DNA of 64,000 nucleotides from Cinnamomum chago (GCA_038049695.1 CP142452.1:69259501-69323500), one strand, 5' to 3'; shown: positions 35,563 to 49,113, counted from the first letter of the stretch. A program made the numbers and translations. Notes: generated by a model from the letters alone, not told the origin.

Positions 35563-36995
35563 CCCAAAGGGTTGGGAACCCTCCGATAGCAAGAGAAAAA
35601 AAAACTATGGTTCTAATTTCTAAATTTTTTTTCCGGAGGTATAAATAGTCATGGTCTTTCAATCCGAAAGGTGTCCTTATGGCATTGTTCTATTCACTCA
35701 CTTCCATATTCTATAAACCTTCATGCTTATAAACACATAATGAGTCCCTCCATAATTCTGTGATTCAAATGTTTTAATCTAATGTGCCCATGCACTTCAC
35801 CTCATTTCAAATAAAAACAGAGAGAGCACACCCAAAAATTGCATCCTAATGTTGATATGCTCTACAAAACATTCTTAAGTCTTGACATTGTAAGAATACA
35901 TTGACCTTAATGAATTATTGTTATATGCAGATGATAAAGATTTAAAAAAAAATAGTAGAACACAAATGATCACGTGGGGCCCAAGTTCATGACTAACCTA
36001 CAGTGTGATCGAGAAGACAAGGTGGCAGTGACTTTTGAGAGGCAGAGAGATCAATCTACAAAATCTATCTGATCATTATAAAATTATACCAAGTTCCTCA
36101 ATCAGTAGGATGCATGATGCATGATGCATTGGTGCCTCCTCAAGTACTGATGTAAAGTTGGTTGTGATGTTGAGGATGAGCTTATCCATGTTCCATGCAA
36201 CGTGCACATCATACTAACTGTACTCCATCCTAGCCGTCCATCACAGACTGGTTTCCTCAGTCTTTTTGACATTTCTTATAGGAAGGTGAGGTGGGGAGAA
36301 CGGACATTTCTCTGTAGGTACTGTTTGTTTGTAGGGTGGAGTAAAGTAACACAATTAGTGGTATTTTAATTATAAATTTCTTTTGACATTCAATCCAAGG
36401 ATTGTGGATTCTGAAATATGCATAAAACTGTGGGTAGTTTTCCAGTTGGTCAGTCCAGCACGATTTCCTCATCAAAATCTCATCAGATTGGTTGAATCAT
36501 TGTTTTTAGTTTTTACTTGTTCATATTGGATAACATTGAGGCCTAAAATGAAGGTAACTGTTCTGTTCTGGTTTTTCCTGGATTTATATTCATGTGTGTA
36601 CTGAATTGAAGATTTGAGTTAATTTTGACAGTCCACAAAGCTTGGATCATATTGTTTTCCTTACTGTACAAAGCGTAAATCATATTACAATTTGGAGGGC
36701 TAGCTCTCTAATGTTGGTCCATATCTCAATGATCCTCTCTAAATCATGAGTTCTAGCTCTCTACTGGGCCATTTGGAGGGCTATAAATGATTTGGTTTGG
36801 CTCTCTCTCTCTCTCCCACATACTCTCTATGGTTGGGTATGAATGATACGTAGGCTCAAGTTATGTTGCTAATGAAAAAGAATAAAAGGTGAATGCTCTA
36901 GCTTAGATTTACAAAATGATGCTTCATTTTTCATAATACTTGCATTTCTTTTATCGAGTTATTCTAAACACATGAATATTTTGTTTGTTTTTTAG
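35563..36995. other. Left unique segment before the FAR1-like gene
   Basis: Starts just inside the left TIR. AT-rich, no protein similarity. If the TIR leader is spliced to the FAR1-like exon this is intron. Confidence 0.45.
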
Positions 36996-38531
36996 AAGCA
37001 TGGAAGAAGATGGGTTATCACGTGAATTTGATCGAGACGTCAATGAAATTGAAATGGGGACGGTTTATCATGAATTAAATAGTGTTAAGATGGAGAAGAC
37101 CTTGGAGGAAAGCGAACACTTAAAAGAGGTAGTAATGAAACCTCAGAGGGGAATGATATTTGGTTCAATTGAAGAAGTACATGAATATTATGCAGGATAT
37201 GCCAGGCAGATCGGGTTTGATGTCGCCCAACGAACCTCAAAAAAGGGATTGGATGGAAAAAAGAGGTTTATTACAATTGGATGCACTAAGGGTAGAAACC
37301 CAAACCCAAGTGCAAGCATGTGGAGGAAGATGTGATAGTAGGAGAAGACAATATCAGACCTTTTACTTTCTATGTTCATTTTGATGAGATATCAAGAGAA
37401 GCTAATTGCAGTTGCCGGTTGTTTGAGTTTAGAGGTATTCTCTGCAAGCATATCATCGTTGCTTATTTGAAGAAGAAAGTTTATCAAATACCGGGGAAAT
37501 ACATTTTAGAAAGGTGGAGTAAAAATGTGAGAAGAAGCCACACAAAAATCAAGATCAAGTATGACAATTGGGAGAGGAAGCCTGAAGGACGTCGTTACGA
37601 CAAAATGTTGACTATTTTCAATCGGGGCAGCGATAAGGCCATGGATTCCGATGAAAAGAGTCAGATGGTAGTGTCCTCGTTGCTAGAAGTGGAAGCTGAG
37701 CTAGATGTTTCTAAAGAGGTTGTTGTATGCAATAGACCTATGTCTATAGGTGTACATAAAGCTTCAATGTCATGTCATGATAATAGTCTTTCTTGGCAAG
37801 AGAGCAAAAACCGCGTGTGTGATCCAATCAAACGCCGCCAGAAGGGCCGACCGCCAGAAAAAAGAAGACAATCTAAGATTGAGACAATTATTAGGAAGAG
37901 TAGGAAAACAAGCAAAAAGATGACAAAGAATGTTAGTCTAAAAGTTTTATTTTTAATATCAAATAAACACTTCATTCAATTACTCACAATCTAATTCATA
38001 TCAACTTCATGCATGTGCAGGGTACGATGGTGGTCAATCAGGGAGATGAGATCATCACGCAAGATTCTGTGAATTTAACCGTAAGAATGCCACCTATTTA
38101 CTATATGTTATGCTTAACTTTATTGCATATGGCCTCATATACTTATTGGGGAAAATTTTCATCCTGAACAGGGCTATCTTGTATCTCAACAGGGCGCATG
38201 AGAACACTGCATGTGAATGGTCACAGGGACAATCTTTTGTATAGACAAATTGCATATATATGTTACTTAATCTTTTGTATATGAATGGAACTATCTTTCA
38301 TATTCTATACAAGAGCGAGCTTCAGGATAGTTCAATGGGTAATTGAATCTCAATTTGATAAGCATTGTTTAAAAATGCAGTTCATACTTTCTTAGTAAAC
38401 TTTTATTTTGCTTGAGATTAATTCAAGATATTTCGTGTTGCAGGACCAAATTTTAGAAGACGACCTTCTTCAGAAGATGGATTTTTGGCACATGCTGTGC
38501 TATTTTGAGCTCCTTGTGACAGATTTTGTAT
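36996..38531 (+). pseudogene. FAR1/FRS-type MULE transposase remnant lacking the catalytic core
   Basis: After TTTTTTAG, an ATG at 37000 opens a frame with the start of a FAR1 DNA-binding domain (MIFGSIEEVHEYYAGYAR..IGFDV). It breaks off at CTKGRNPNPS and stops at 37333-37335. In another frame, from about 37320, comes the C-terminal half: ..VGEDNIRPFTFYVHF and a complete SWIM zinc finger (CSC-RLFEFRGIL-CKH), then a Lys/Arg-rich KRRQKGRPPEKRR tail. Later exons appear at about 38023-38078 and 38445-38531 (ending ..LLVTDFV). The second half of the DNA-binding domain and all of the MULE DDE domain, several hundred residues, are deleted at about 37315. It cannot be a functional transposase, though a truncated DNA-binding or SWIM product is possible. 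Confidence 0.8.
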
Positions 38532-41500
38532 AGACAACTTGCAGATATCTCTTAATTAAACTCTTGTATATAACTGGAACAATCTTTCAGATTGGATGTT
38601 ATTAATGTAATTATTGTAAATTTGATCAATATAAGTAGTGCTTCACCAGATTACTTGCCAATCTAATTGGTCCCCTTTTGTATTCGATGTAAAATCTTGG
38701 TATTAGATGGCATATGCGAAGGTCTGACAAAGCAAATTCACAGGTTTCAATTATGTGTAATAAGGTTGGATGAAAGAAATATTGTGTTATTATTGTTTCA
38801 TTCAGCAAACCCCTGTATTGGATATAAAATCTTCAGACTTCAAGATGGCAGGGCAATACTATGGTTTGAATCTTGATATGCGTAAGTTCAACCCAGATTG
38901 AGAAGGTTTGAATGAATAAAATACTGAGGTTTCAGGGAGGTCAGTAGGCCAAGTCCACCTCTATTCAATGTAAAATCTATTTATTAGATGGTATGCGTAG
39001 GTCTCACAAAACATATTCGCAGGTTTCAACTCTGTGTACTAAGGTTGGTTGAATGAAATACTGAGGTTTCATTGTTTCGTTAGACGAGACCAACCTGTAT
39101 TCAATATAAAACCATGGGGATATGAGGTCTTACAAAGAATATTCATAGGTTTTAAAACTAAATACTAAGGATATATACAATAAATACTGAGGTTGAAGTG
39201 TTTAATGACCTCTGTATTTGATATAAAATTTTGAATATACGGCAGGGCATATACTAAGGTTTGAATCGTTATATACTGAGGTTGAGCTTCTGTTTGAGAA
39301 GGTTTTATGAATAAAATACTGAGGTTTCAGGGTGGTCATTAGGCAAAGTCCACCTCTATTCGATGTAAAATCTATTTATTATAAAATACTGAGGTTTCAG
39401 GGTGATCATTAGGCAAAGTTCATCTAATAAATAGATTTTACATCGAATAGAGGTGGACTTTGCCTAATGACCACACTGAAACCTCAGTATTTTATTCATA
39501 AAACCTTCTCAATCTGGGTTGAACCTACGCATATCAAGATTCAAACCATAGTATATGAACCACGCTGAATGAAATAGATTCAAACCTTAGCTTATGCCCA
39601 CCCTGAAACCTCAGTATTTTATTCATAAAACCTTCTCAAACAGAAGCTCAACCTCAGTATATAACGATTCAAACCTTAGTATATGCCCTGCCATATATTC
39701 AAAATTTTATATCAAATACAGGGATCATTAAACACTTCAACCTCAGTATTTAGTTTTAAAACCTATGAATATTCTTTGTAAGACCTCATATCGCCAAGGT
39801 TTTATATCGAATACAGGTTGGTCTCTTGTCTAACGAAACAATGAAACCTCAGTATTTCATTCAATCAACCTTAGTACACAGAGTTGAAACCTACGAATAT
39901 GTTTTGTGAGACCTACGCATACCATCTAATAAATAGATTTTACATCGAATAGAGGTGGACTTTGCCTAATGACCTCCCTGAAGCCTCAGTATTTTATTCA
40001 TTCAACCTTCTCAAACAGAAGCTCAACCTCAGTATATAACGTATCAAACCTTAGTATTCCCTGCCATATATTCAAAATTTTATTTCGAATACAGGGGTCA
40101 TTAAACACTTCAACCTCAGTATTTATTGCATATATCCTTAGTATACAGTTTTAAAACCTATGAATATTCTTTGTCAGACCTCATATCCCCAAGATTTTAT
40201 ATCAAATACAGGTTGGTCTCCTGTCTAACGAAACAATGAAACCTCAGTATTTCATTCAACCAACCTTAGTACACAGAGTTGAAACCTGCGAATATATTTT
40301 GTGAGACCTACGCATACCATCTAATAAATAGATTTTACATCGAATAGAGGTGTAAGTAGTGCCTAATGACCGCCCTGAAACCTCAGTATTTTGTTCATTC
40401 AGCCTCTCAAACAGAAGCTCAACCTCAGTATATAACGAATCAAACCTTAGTATATGCCCTGCCATATATTCAAAATTTTATATCGAATACAAGGGTCATT
40501 AAACACTTCAACCTCAGTATTTATTGCATATATCCTTCGTATACAGTTTTAAAACCTATGAATATTCTTTGTCAGACCTCATATCCTCAAGATTTTATAT
40601 CGAATACAGGTTGGTCTCTTGTTTAACGAAAAAATGAAACCTCAGTATTTCATTCAACCAACCTTACTACACAGAGTTAAAACCTGCGAATATGTTTTGT
40701 GAGACCTACGCATACCATCTAATAAATAGATTTTACATCGAAATGAGGTGGACTTTGCTTTATGACCTCCCTGAAACCTCAGTATTTTATTCATTCAACC
40801 TTCTCAAACAGAAGCTCAACCTCAGTATATAACGATTCAAACCTTAGTATTGCCCTGCCATATATTCAAAATTTTATATCGAATACAGGGGTCATTAAAC
40901 ACTTCAACCTCAGTATTTATTGCATATATCCTTACCATCCAGTTTTAAAACCTATGCATATTCTTTGTCAGACCTTCTTATATCCCCAATGTTTGATATC
41001 GAATACAGGTTGGTCAAGTCTAATGAAACACTGAAACCTCAGTATTTCATTCAACCAACCTTAGTATACAGAGCTGAAACCTACGAATGTGTTTTGTGAG
41101 ACCTACGCATACCATCTAATAAATAGATTTTACATCGAATAAAGGTGGACTTTGCCTATGATCACCCTGAAACCAACTGTATTTTATTCAAAAAACTTTC
41201 TCAATCTGGGTTAAACCTACGCATATAAAGATTCAAACCATAGTATTGCCCTGCCATCTTGAAGTCTGAAGATTTTATATCCAATACAAGGGTTTGCTGA
41301 ATGAAACAATAATAACACAATATTTCTTTCATCCAACCTTATTACACAGAATTGAAACCTGTGAATTTGCTTTGTCAGACCTTCGCATATGGCATCTAAT
41401 ACCAATATTTTACATCGAATACAAAAGGGGACCAATTAGATTGGCAAGTAATCTAATGAAGCACTACTTACATTGATCAAATTTACAATAATTACATTAA

Positions 41501-41660
41501 TAACATCCAATCTGAAAGATTGTTCCAGTCATATACAAGAGATTAATTAACAGCTATCTGCAAGTTGTCTATACAAAATCTGTCACAAGGAGCTCAAAAT
41601 AGCACAGCATGTGCCATAAATCCGTCTTGAGAAGAACCGTCTTCTAAAACTTGGTCCTGC
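38441..41660. repeat. Palindromic satellite centre, 397-bp higher-order unit
   Basis: The outer arms are mirror copies of a short exon (GCAGGACCAA(A/G)TTTTAGAAGACG at 38441 and, inverted, near 41660). Inside, a unit recurs in inverse orientation at 39424, 39924, 40321, 40719 and 41115 (spacing 500, 397, 398, 396); about two units lie in direct orientation at 38640-39423. Each 397-bp unit has three related monomers of about 120-140 bp, each with ACCTCAGTAT and ATTTTA(C/T)ATCGAATA. The pivot is at about 39403, where a 34-bp perfect inverted pair (39348-39381 and 39425-39458) faces itself. Confidence 0.85.
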
Positions 41661-42016
41661 ATTGTATATCAAGTGAGCATGGAGTGTGGCTAGTTGATAT
41701 AAAATATTCTCAAATGAGCCTAGGTTGTATTCGATCCAAAAAAAGGTTGAATGACTGAAGTTCTAAAATCTCAAAATAGGGACATCATCGTTTCAGAATC
41801 TCTTGAACTCCCTCACATGAACACATATTTCTATACAAGAAATTCTGTACACCACCTGCAATAAATATGAGATCAATGTTAGAAAACAAAAAAAAAATCA
41901 CCAGACAATAAAAATGTAAGAGTATTAATTTGATCACCAACACCATAAAGAAGAAATATTGATAAGACGATAGTTTTTGTTTTTACCCGTTCCATACGAA
42001 ACTCTGCCAAGTCAGC

Positions 42017-45000
42017 CTATGAGTCTTCATGTTTGTCATTCGGTATTCGACCAAGCAATAAATGTGCTGCTATTTTTTTCCTATAATGCCGGATTTCATC
42101 CTATTCCAAGAACAAAGAAAAAAGAAAGAAAAGAAGAGGGAATGAAAGAAACAGACAAAAAAATTAGAACAAGGAGAAGGAGTTGTATACATAAATTTGC
42201 TTATAAAAAATCACAGTATTTACCGGCTGGAAATCAAATGTATCGCCACGCGATAGACAGTCCATAAATTTCATCACGAAGACGCCACAATCATAACTGT
42301 TAAAAAAGGGGTATATAAGATGGATTGTTATACCAATTAGAATAGATATTGTATTTCTCATACGAGCCTCTAATAGAGAGACATACCCATTATCTTGTTG
42401 AGGGCAGTCATCAACGAAATGAATACCAGCCTTATCCCATTTATGAATCTTCCTTTGTACAAATTGTTCTTTTAAGAAAGATACCTGCATAATCTCCATA
42501 TAACAGTTAAGTTTTATATACAAGTACATTGTTTATTTCGAACATTACACAGGAGCATATACCTTATTATGGGTACTCACCGTTTCATTCACGTATGTAA
42601 CGTCACCACAAGACTTCAAAGAGTTGTATATACAAAACAACTTCTTGTTTGAATCAAGTACAAGGAGAAGCCAGTGTTTTGAAGCCCAATTCATTGGGAT
42701 AAATATTCTGTCCCACGAGGTTAAGATGGACTTCAAATTCTTCACATTTAAATGCTTTTTAATTGATTCTTCATTGTTGGAATGTAATGCCGTCTGGGAT
42801 TTAGTAAGCTACATGTTAGCACTGATATTCAAAAATTAAAAAACGCTACAAATATTAGGAAGAATACTTACATTAAACCATGAAGTGAAGAAGTAACACT
42901 TCAATGAAGCCATCTTCCCTGTTGGCTTTCTCCCACTCATCAATTTAGCATAGGTGTCAATAATCTAGAAGTGAAGATAGCATGTTTAGTGTTAGTTGTC
43001 AAGGTTCCAAATTGTATACATGATTGAATGCTTATAATAAGATGTGAAATTAACTACCAACCTTATCGGATATCCAACCTTCTTCATCCAATAAATTCTT
43101 GATTTCTGAAAGCCAAATGTTTAGCTTGCCCACCTCCTCAGCACTAAAGAAAGCGAACTTATTATTTAGTAATTAATAAATATAAATACTGATTATCTAG
43201 TGTGAGTACTATGGTATAAAGTGACTAGGTTTATAATGGTTCATACTCTTTTCCAACTTTGGCTTCAAAACTTGCACTTGTGTCCTCCTCTTCTTCCGAA
43301 ATGTCAATCTTTGAGTGGATTTCATCCACAATCAATCTCTCTCTTGTGGCAAGTTCCTTTATTCTTCGTTCTTTGCAAAGTTGCTTTTGTGCATGCATCA
43401 TATGGGGTCCGTAACATCTGCGATGGCTTCCGAACTCTACCCCCATTTTTCTTTGAAATATTCTCGGCGGCTCTTGATGTATCAACACAACCAGACACTG
43501 ACGGAATTGGAGAAGAAGGATGATCCATACGATGGAGAGAGGCATCCACAATATCCACGGGCGAGTGAGGCACCAAGATCCCTCTATTTCGCAACTCCAT
43601 ATTTTCACTCCTTAATCGTTCATTCTCTTCCTCCAATATGGTGATCCTTAGCTCCAAATCCTTAATCTTCGTTATATAGTTCTTGCGATCACCCTATGTA
43701 AGTTTCATATAGTTAGTGAAAAATAGATTTAAAACATAAAGTTAATATTAAAGATTTTGAATAGCATTTTCCACTTTTAAACAAATATGGCTAAAGTTAC
43801 AATGATATCCGGCATGCGTTCCTCCATTCTCCTGACTATGAAATCAGCCATCGTCGTTGTCTCCTGTAACCCATAATTAAAACAAGTATAAGTCACAAGA
43901 AGGATGCAACCATACAACCATGACCAAGTACTGTAAATTAAAGAATAAAAATAAGTTAAAAATACCTGAGAGACTTTTGGGGGAGATAACAAGGTCATTT
44001 CTTCTTTAGTTGGAGTGATTTCCTCAATGACCTAAAAAATAGAGTATTTGTTTCATTTATTGTAGTCAATATCATAAATTACTACAAGAAGTAAATCATA
44101 GAGAAAAGTGAAGGTATACATACCTCTGCATAGCTAAGATTGTCCAATATAGCTTTAAAAGACTTGCTTTGCATGTATTTCGAACTCTTAGCCCATCGCA
44201 TATAACGTGGATAAGAATTGACGTGAATAGGTTCAAATCGGTTAACATGTTCATAAAACCAAGGCTGTAAGAAAAGGTATAAGAATGTACGTGAAGATGT
44301 AAAAGTCACAAGTTCTATGGTATTGTAACAATTATAAAAACCATAATTAAAAAGGAAAAAAATGATAACTACTTACTTCCAAGAGCATGACACATCCATT
44401 TATAAATCCAGTTGTCTTCCTCGAGCTTTTGCGTATACTTTTTATCAAGAACTCATGTACAGCAATAGCCCATGCATAATCATTAACTTTTTCCAACTTA
44501 TCAACCATGAATATGATATTGAATGGAAATGACCGACATGATTTTGGAAAAAGAAGGGTACTACAAACATACAACATGTAAAGCTTCTTGAAATCAGCAA
44601 TCAAATCCAACCTCTTCTTATCCAACGACTTCTTCTTGTTAGATGCAATCTTCTTCGGGATTACTTTTAAATCCTTCTCTAATGTTTCCGTTCCTATATA
44701 GTTCTTTTCAATATATTTCTCCAAAAATTCACATTCTTCTGGCAAAACCCTTGTCTCTAAGTGCATTCTTTCTCCATTCATATTCAACCCCATTATCAGC
44801 GCGACATCTTGAGGTAGAATTGGAAGGAGCTTTCCTCCAAGTTGAAATGCACTTTTTTCATTATCCCACCGAGTTATTATCGTTGACAAAAATGTACGCT
44901 GGCATTTCAAGTTCGCAGGCATCTCTGTAAAATGTTTAAAAAGTGTTTCTCTAATCGCATTAATATGAACGTCTTCTAACTTTAAATCCTCGATGAACTT

Positions 45001-45063
45001 GATAAACCTTGAAGGGCAGCATGTCGTATCTAATTTTACAATTTCATTTGTATTTTGGTTGGC
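42017..45063 (-). CDS. Ulp1-like cysteine protease gene of the giant MULE
   Basis: A spliced minus-strand gene with clear GT..AG exons, including 44377-45063, 44124-44264, 43966-44031 and an exon ending at 42387 with intron 42297-42386; a stop lies at 42017-42019. The N-terminal exon resembles the plant mobile-type domain often fused to transposon Ulp1 proteases. A coiled coil follows (ILEEENERLRSEN, about 43650), then the C48 peptidase domain: catalytic His in KHWLLLVLD, Gln in CPQQDN, Cys in YDCGVFVMKF. The position usually Asp (YDSL-type) reads YNSL. Ulp1 proteases cut SUMO-like modifiers; the role of MULE-borne copies is unknown. No frameshift was found in the exons I joined; the first exon is not identified, possibly the TIR leader. 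Confidence 0.75.
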
Positions 45064-45346
45064 CTGTATCAAATTACAACAAAATAAAATAAAATAAACA
45101 CGAGATTCAAATGAGAAGACACTAATGAATTGAAGTCATGTTCAGTGATTACCATGATTCAGTCTATACTCCCTCCCTTCGATATTAAATCCAAGGAAAC
45201 TTCAGCAGCCAACCCAATCAGTAGTACCAAAACGACCCAACTAGAAATGAACAAGAAAAAAAAATCAAAAATCAAAACCCAATCACCAAAAAAATCAAAC
45301 AAGAAAACATGAAACCAGCACCCCTATTCTCCTTTCCTTACTGCAT

Positions 45347-45380
<34 letters not shown>

Positions 45381-45434
45381 ATCAAGATCCAAGTACCTCA
45401 ACACATGTGACTGACACCCTTATCATTAATAGGA
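45064..45434. other. Right unique segment between the Ulp1 gene and the right TIR
   Basis: Contains an A-rich tract near 45250 and a (CT)n microsatellite at about 45350-45380. A small plus-strand frame (45130-45312) is Lys/Ser-rich and unconvincing. Probably 5' intron of the Ulp1 gene. Confidence 0.45.
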
Positions 45435-46499
45435 AACAGGGGCCAAGAAAGAGAGATAAAACTGAACAGGGGTTAGTAAGCCTGTCGCTGCCTGTAGCAA
45501 TGACATGTTACATTTAATGGTATACGTACATATAGAATTTTCAGGTAGCCTTAATAAAGAGTAAAACATGATCCGACAAAAGGAACCATAAGTCCATAAC
45601 AGTGCTTGCCTTCATTCAGAAGACCTTGGAGTAAAATTCATTTTCTACTATTTCTTTTAATATGCCATAAGGAGATGATGATAAATGGATATTTTTCATT
45701 TTCATAACATGAAAATAGGAAATTGGATGGGTAATTTGTTGGAGATGGGTGAAAATAAGAAAATAATAGGCAATGGAGTATAACAAACAATTTAAGAGGG
45801 AACATGATGAGAAAATGTTTAGCAGCAAAGATGGAAAAATTAGATGGTCACTTACATATAACAACCACCAACACTTTAGTCTTCGCCCCATCTAGGGATG
45901 GATATTCTAACAAAAACATGCAGCTGATGCACATGATGGATAAGGAATATTTGAGCAATGAAATCCATGGCTACTTGGTTTAAGGTTAATTCACTATACG
46001 ATGTCAACTCAAATCATGGTTGTCCGGGAAAACTCGGAATAGTCAGAATTGGCTGGGATCACTTTGATCAAAATATGATATAAGCCTAAAATTTCCAACA
46101 CTAAATTTATGGACTCCTGACAAAATTCAGCCCTTAAAATAAATTTAAAAAGATTTAATTTTCAGTTCTGCCTCAAATAGGTATTCAAATAATTTTAATC
46201 AAGTATCTGTTTCAACCTTAAGTTGCTTAAGCACAGGTACATGTGTCAAAATTCTGAAACAGATAAAAGGTGTCCAATTTGGCAAATCCATTAAGCTTCA
46301 TGGATTCAGTGTAAATTCTAATAAATTTCAGTAATCTAGCAAATATTTATTTTAACTAAGAATAGGACACAAAAGTGGTACCATAAAAATTGATACAAAT
46401 CTTACTGTAAATAATCAAGTACTAAATATTTTATGCTTCAGTAAGACTTCAAAAGAAGAAAATACATAATAATATCTTATCAGGTATCAAAAAAATTGA

Positions 46500-46621
46500 C
46501 AAAATGCCTATCCACTGGTGGCTCAGTGGTGGGGCACCTCTCTTTGGCAAGGGACTTTGGTGGTGCGTTTGGGTTTGGGTGGATGACTATTTACCAGAGC
46601 TAAATAAATAAATAAAAAGAA
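46500..46621 (+). mobile_element. SINE, right TIR copy
   Basis: Mirror of the SINE at 34381-34505, with A-box TGGCTCAGTGG at 46519-46529 and tail AAATAAATAAATAAAAAG. Confidence 0.6.
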
Positions 46622-47106
46622 ATTGATTAAAAGAATCAGCTAAAAAATTATTAAATTCATTTAACAAAAAAAAAAAGCAATGTTTAAATTAGTAATGAAA
46701 AATCCATGAAGAATCAGATAAAACATCATATCCTATATGTGCCTGACATGGATACTTAGCTCGGTTCAAACAATCTATATGCAACATATTTCAAGCAAGT
46801 TCTAACCAGCATGCAAGACCATATTTCAAATAAGAGAGACTCTACTGAGCAAGTCCACCATTCTTGGAATTTTCCAAAACTTTTAAATATAGAAATATTA
46901 CAATTCAATTATTTGTAATTTGATTAGACACCTCACACATCCAAATTGATTTTGAAAAAAAAAATACTTGAAGACAATAAATAAACTGTTGAAACAAAAA
47001 TAAGAAAAATCTATGAGTACTACAGTAATTTTATATTATAAGCCATTAATCCATTCATCCTTAGTTTGATTAGTAAGTACAAGCTTTGCCTTAAGAAAGA
47101 TATATG

Positions 47107-49113
47107 TGTTGGGATTGGTGTATGCCCTAAAGCCCACTGACTGCACTCACATCTCTGTTACTGGATATTTATTGGTTATTTAATGGAATGACTTCTTTCT
47201 CTTTATACTTGTGTATATGTATGGTTGTGTAAGGCCCATTGTTTTCTAGTAATGACTTAGGTGTGTAGTGGCTACACACAGTTAGGTCTGAGTCATGGAC
47301 ACTTGAAACAATAAACTTGTTCATAACTGAGAGATGGAGTTGGGCACTTCATCTTGGTATAAGTTATAATGAGATACTCTCCTGTATTCAGGGTGACTTA
47401 CCTAAGTCACGGGAGGCTTTTCCGGATTTATCTCATTAGTGCATGTGTCATGCATTGAACAGGACCACTTGTAGGTGTGATCTCTAAAATAGTACTATCA
47501 CAGAGAGAGATCAAATCACCTCTAGCTACTGAGTGACCAGTGCTCTTAATCTTGAGCATTTGTGGATGAACTGACGAAGTCAAGTTCTTGTGCTTTAATT
47601 CACTATGGGTGAGATCCTGTTCATGGGTCAACAGCTCTGTGTTTTGGGTGCTCGGGCTTGATTAGTTGGGACGTGCAAATGCAATATGGAATCTATGCCA
47701 TCATGTGATGGAATGATCGTCCCCTTAGAATTATCCGATTAATCATCAGAATCTAAGATCTTAGTATATGGATGTTCCATATGGATATTGAACTTGTGGG
47801 TCGCTCCTTGGATCAAGAGAATGATATCCGGATGATGATTAAGTCAAGGGTATGAAGTTCTAAGGTTGATATGTAATCAAGAAGGTAGATAGTACATCGG
47901 TTAACCTACTTGATTATGGATGTTACATAGAGGGGCATTATGGTCATTGTACTTGGTAGGTCAAAGACAATCGTCTATTTATGATGAGCTTTATTTGCAA
48001 TTTAATATTTGTCCCTGGAGTGCAACCATAACTCTCTAGTGGAATGAGTTAGGGTTAAAATGATCTTAATGTTGCTATGGGGTTAGCATGGACATTTTGG
48101 TCATTTTGGGAGCCAAGGGCAAATATGTCTTTTGGTCCCTCTTCTAGCCACTTTCCTATATTGGCATGGTTTCCTAATTTAATTAGATGATATGAGGTTG
48201 AATTATTTTGTGGAAGAATAATTTTGAGTTTAAATTCTAATAGGCTCTTGATGGCATACATGAATTTAACTCTAGCTAAATTATTTACTAGTGGGCCATG
48301 GTGTGTTTAGCTATCTTGTGGGCCAGCCATAAGTGGAGCCCCTTGTGTGAGGTTTCCAAGTTTGATTAGGTATCTTTACTTGGAAGGAAAGACTCCTCTT
48401 TGGGTAAGAATTCCATTGATTAAAGGTTACTAATTTTAGTGTCTTTAATTAGTAAGTATTGCACAACTAAAGGGGAAGGTTGCTATTCTTTTTAGGGATT
48501 GACATTCCTATTGGAATTAGGATTCCCAAAGAGGAATCTAATCTTTATAAATATATGGGAGTCCCCTTGGGCGTGCAACACATCAGAAATCAAGGGGAAT
48601 AAAAACCCTAGGGGCGTGAATCACCACAAGGTTCCATTGGCCGCCCAAGAGCAAGGGTGAAGCACACTCACGCCCAACCCATTGCTGCCCTCTTCTTCTT
48701 CATAGGAGAGGATATCAGGTCCTGGGTTGTTTCCACAAAGAGAAGTTCAGAAAACCCTTCTTAGGATTCCATAGTTTGATCCCACCATCAAGACCAATTA
48801 GATTGGGAAGTGGAATAGGAGAGAAGATCAAAAGGAGAAAAATTCTGCAACAAATTCCTGCACCTGTATTGCTGGTTGCAGGCTGGTTTCAGACCTTTGA
48901 AGTCTTTCTTTTCAGAGTTTAGAGGCACTCAAATCATCAAGGTAATAGTCCTCTATCATCTCCTTTTATTTAGACACATGTTGATAATGATATCATGGAG
49001 TTTTTATGCATGATTCATGGCTGGAAAATCAGATTAGTTTCAAGTTTTAAAACTAGATCAGCCATGGACGTCCTCTTGAATCAGATTTCAGATCTGTAAT
49101 GCATTAACTATCA
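47107..49113 (+). mobile_element. Solo LTR (probably copia-type), right TIR copy
   Basis: TGTTGGGATTGG..ACTATCA, 2,007 bp, flanked by ATATG at 47102-47106 and 49114-49118. Same length and same TSD as the left-arm copy, so one insertion event was duplicated with the arm. Confidence 0.62.

Noticed and set aside
39424..41470. Regularly spaced repeats considered as a CRISPR-like array
   Set aside because: Units are 397 bp and contiguous, with no unique spacers, in plant DNA: a satellite.
43221..43644. Plus-strand frames over the Ulp1 gene
   Set aside because: Opposite-strand shadows of its coiled-coil exon.
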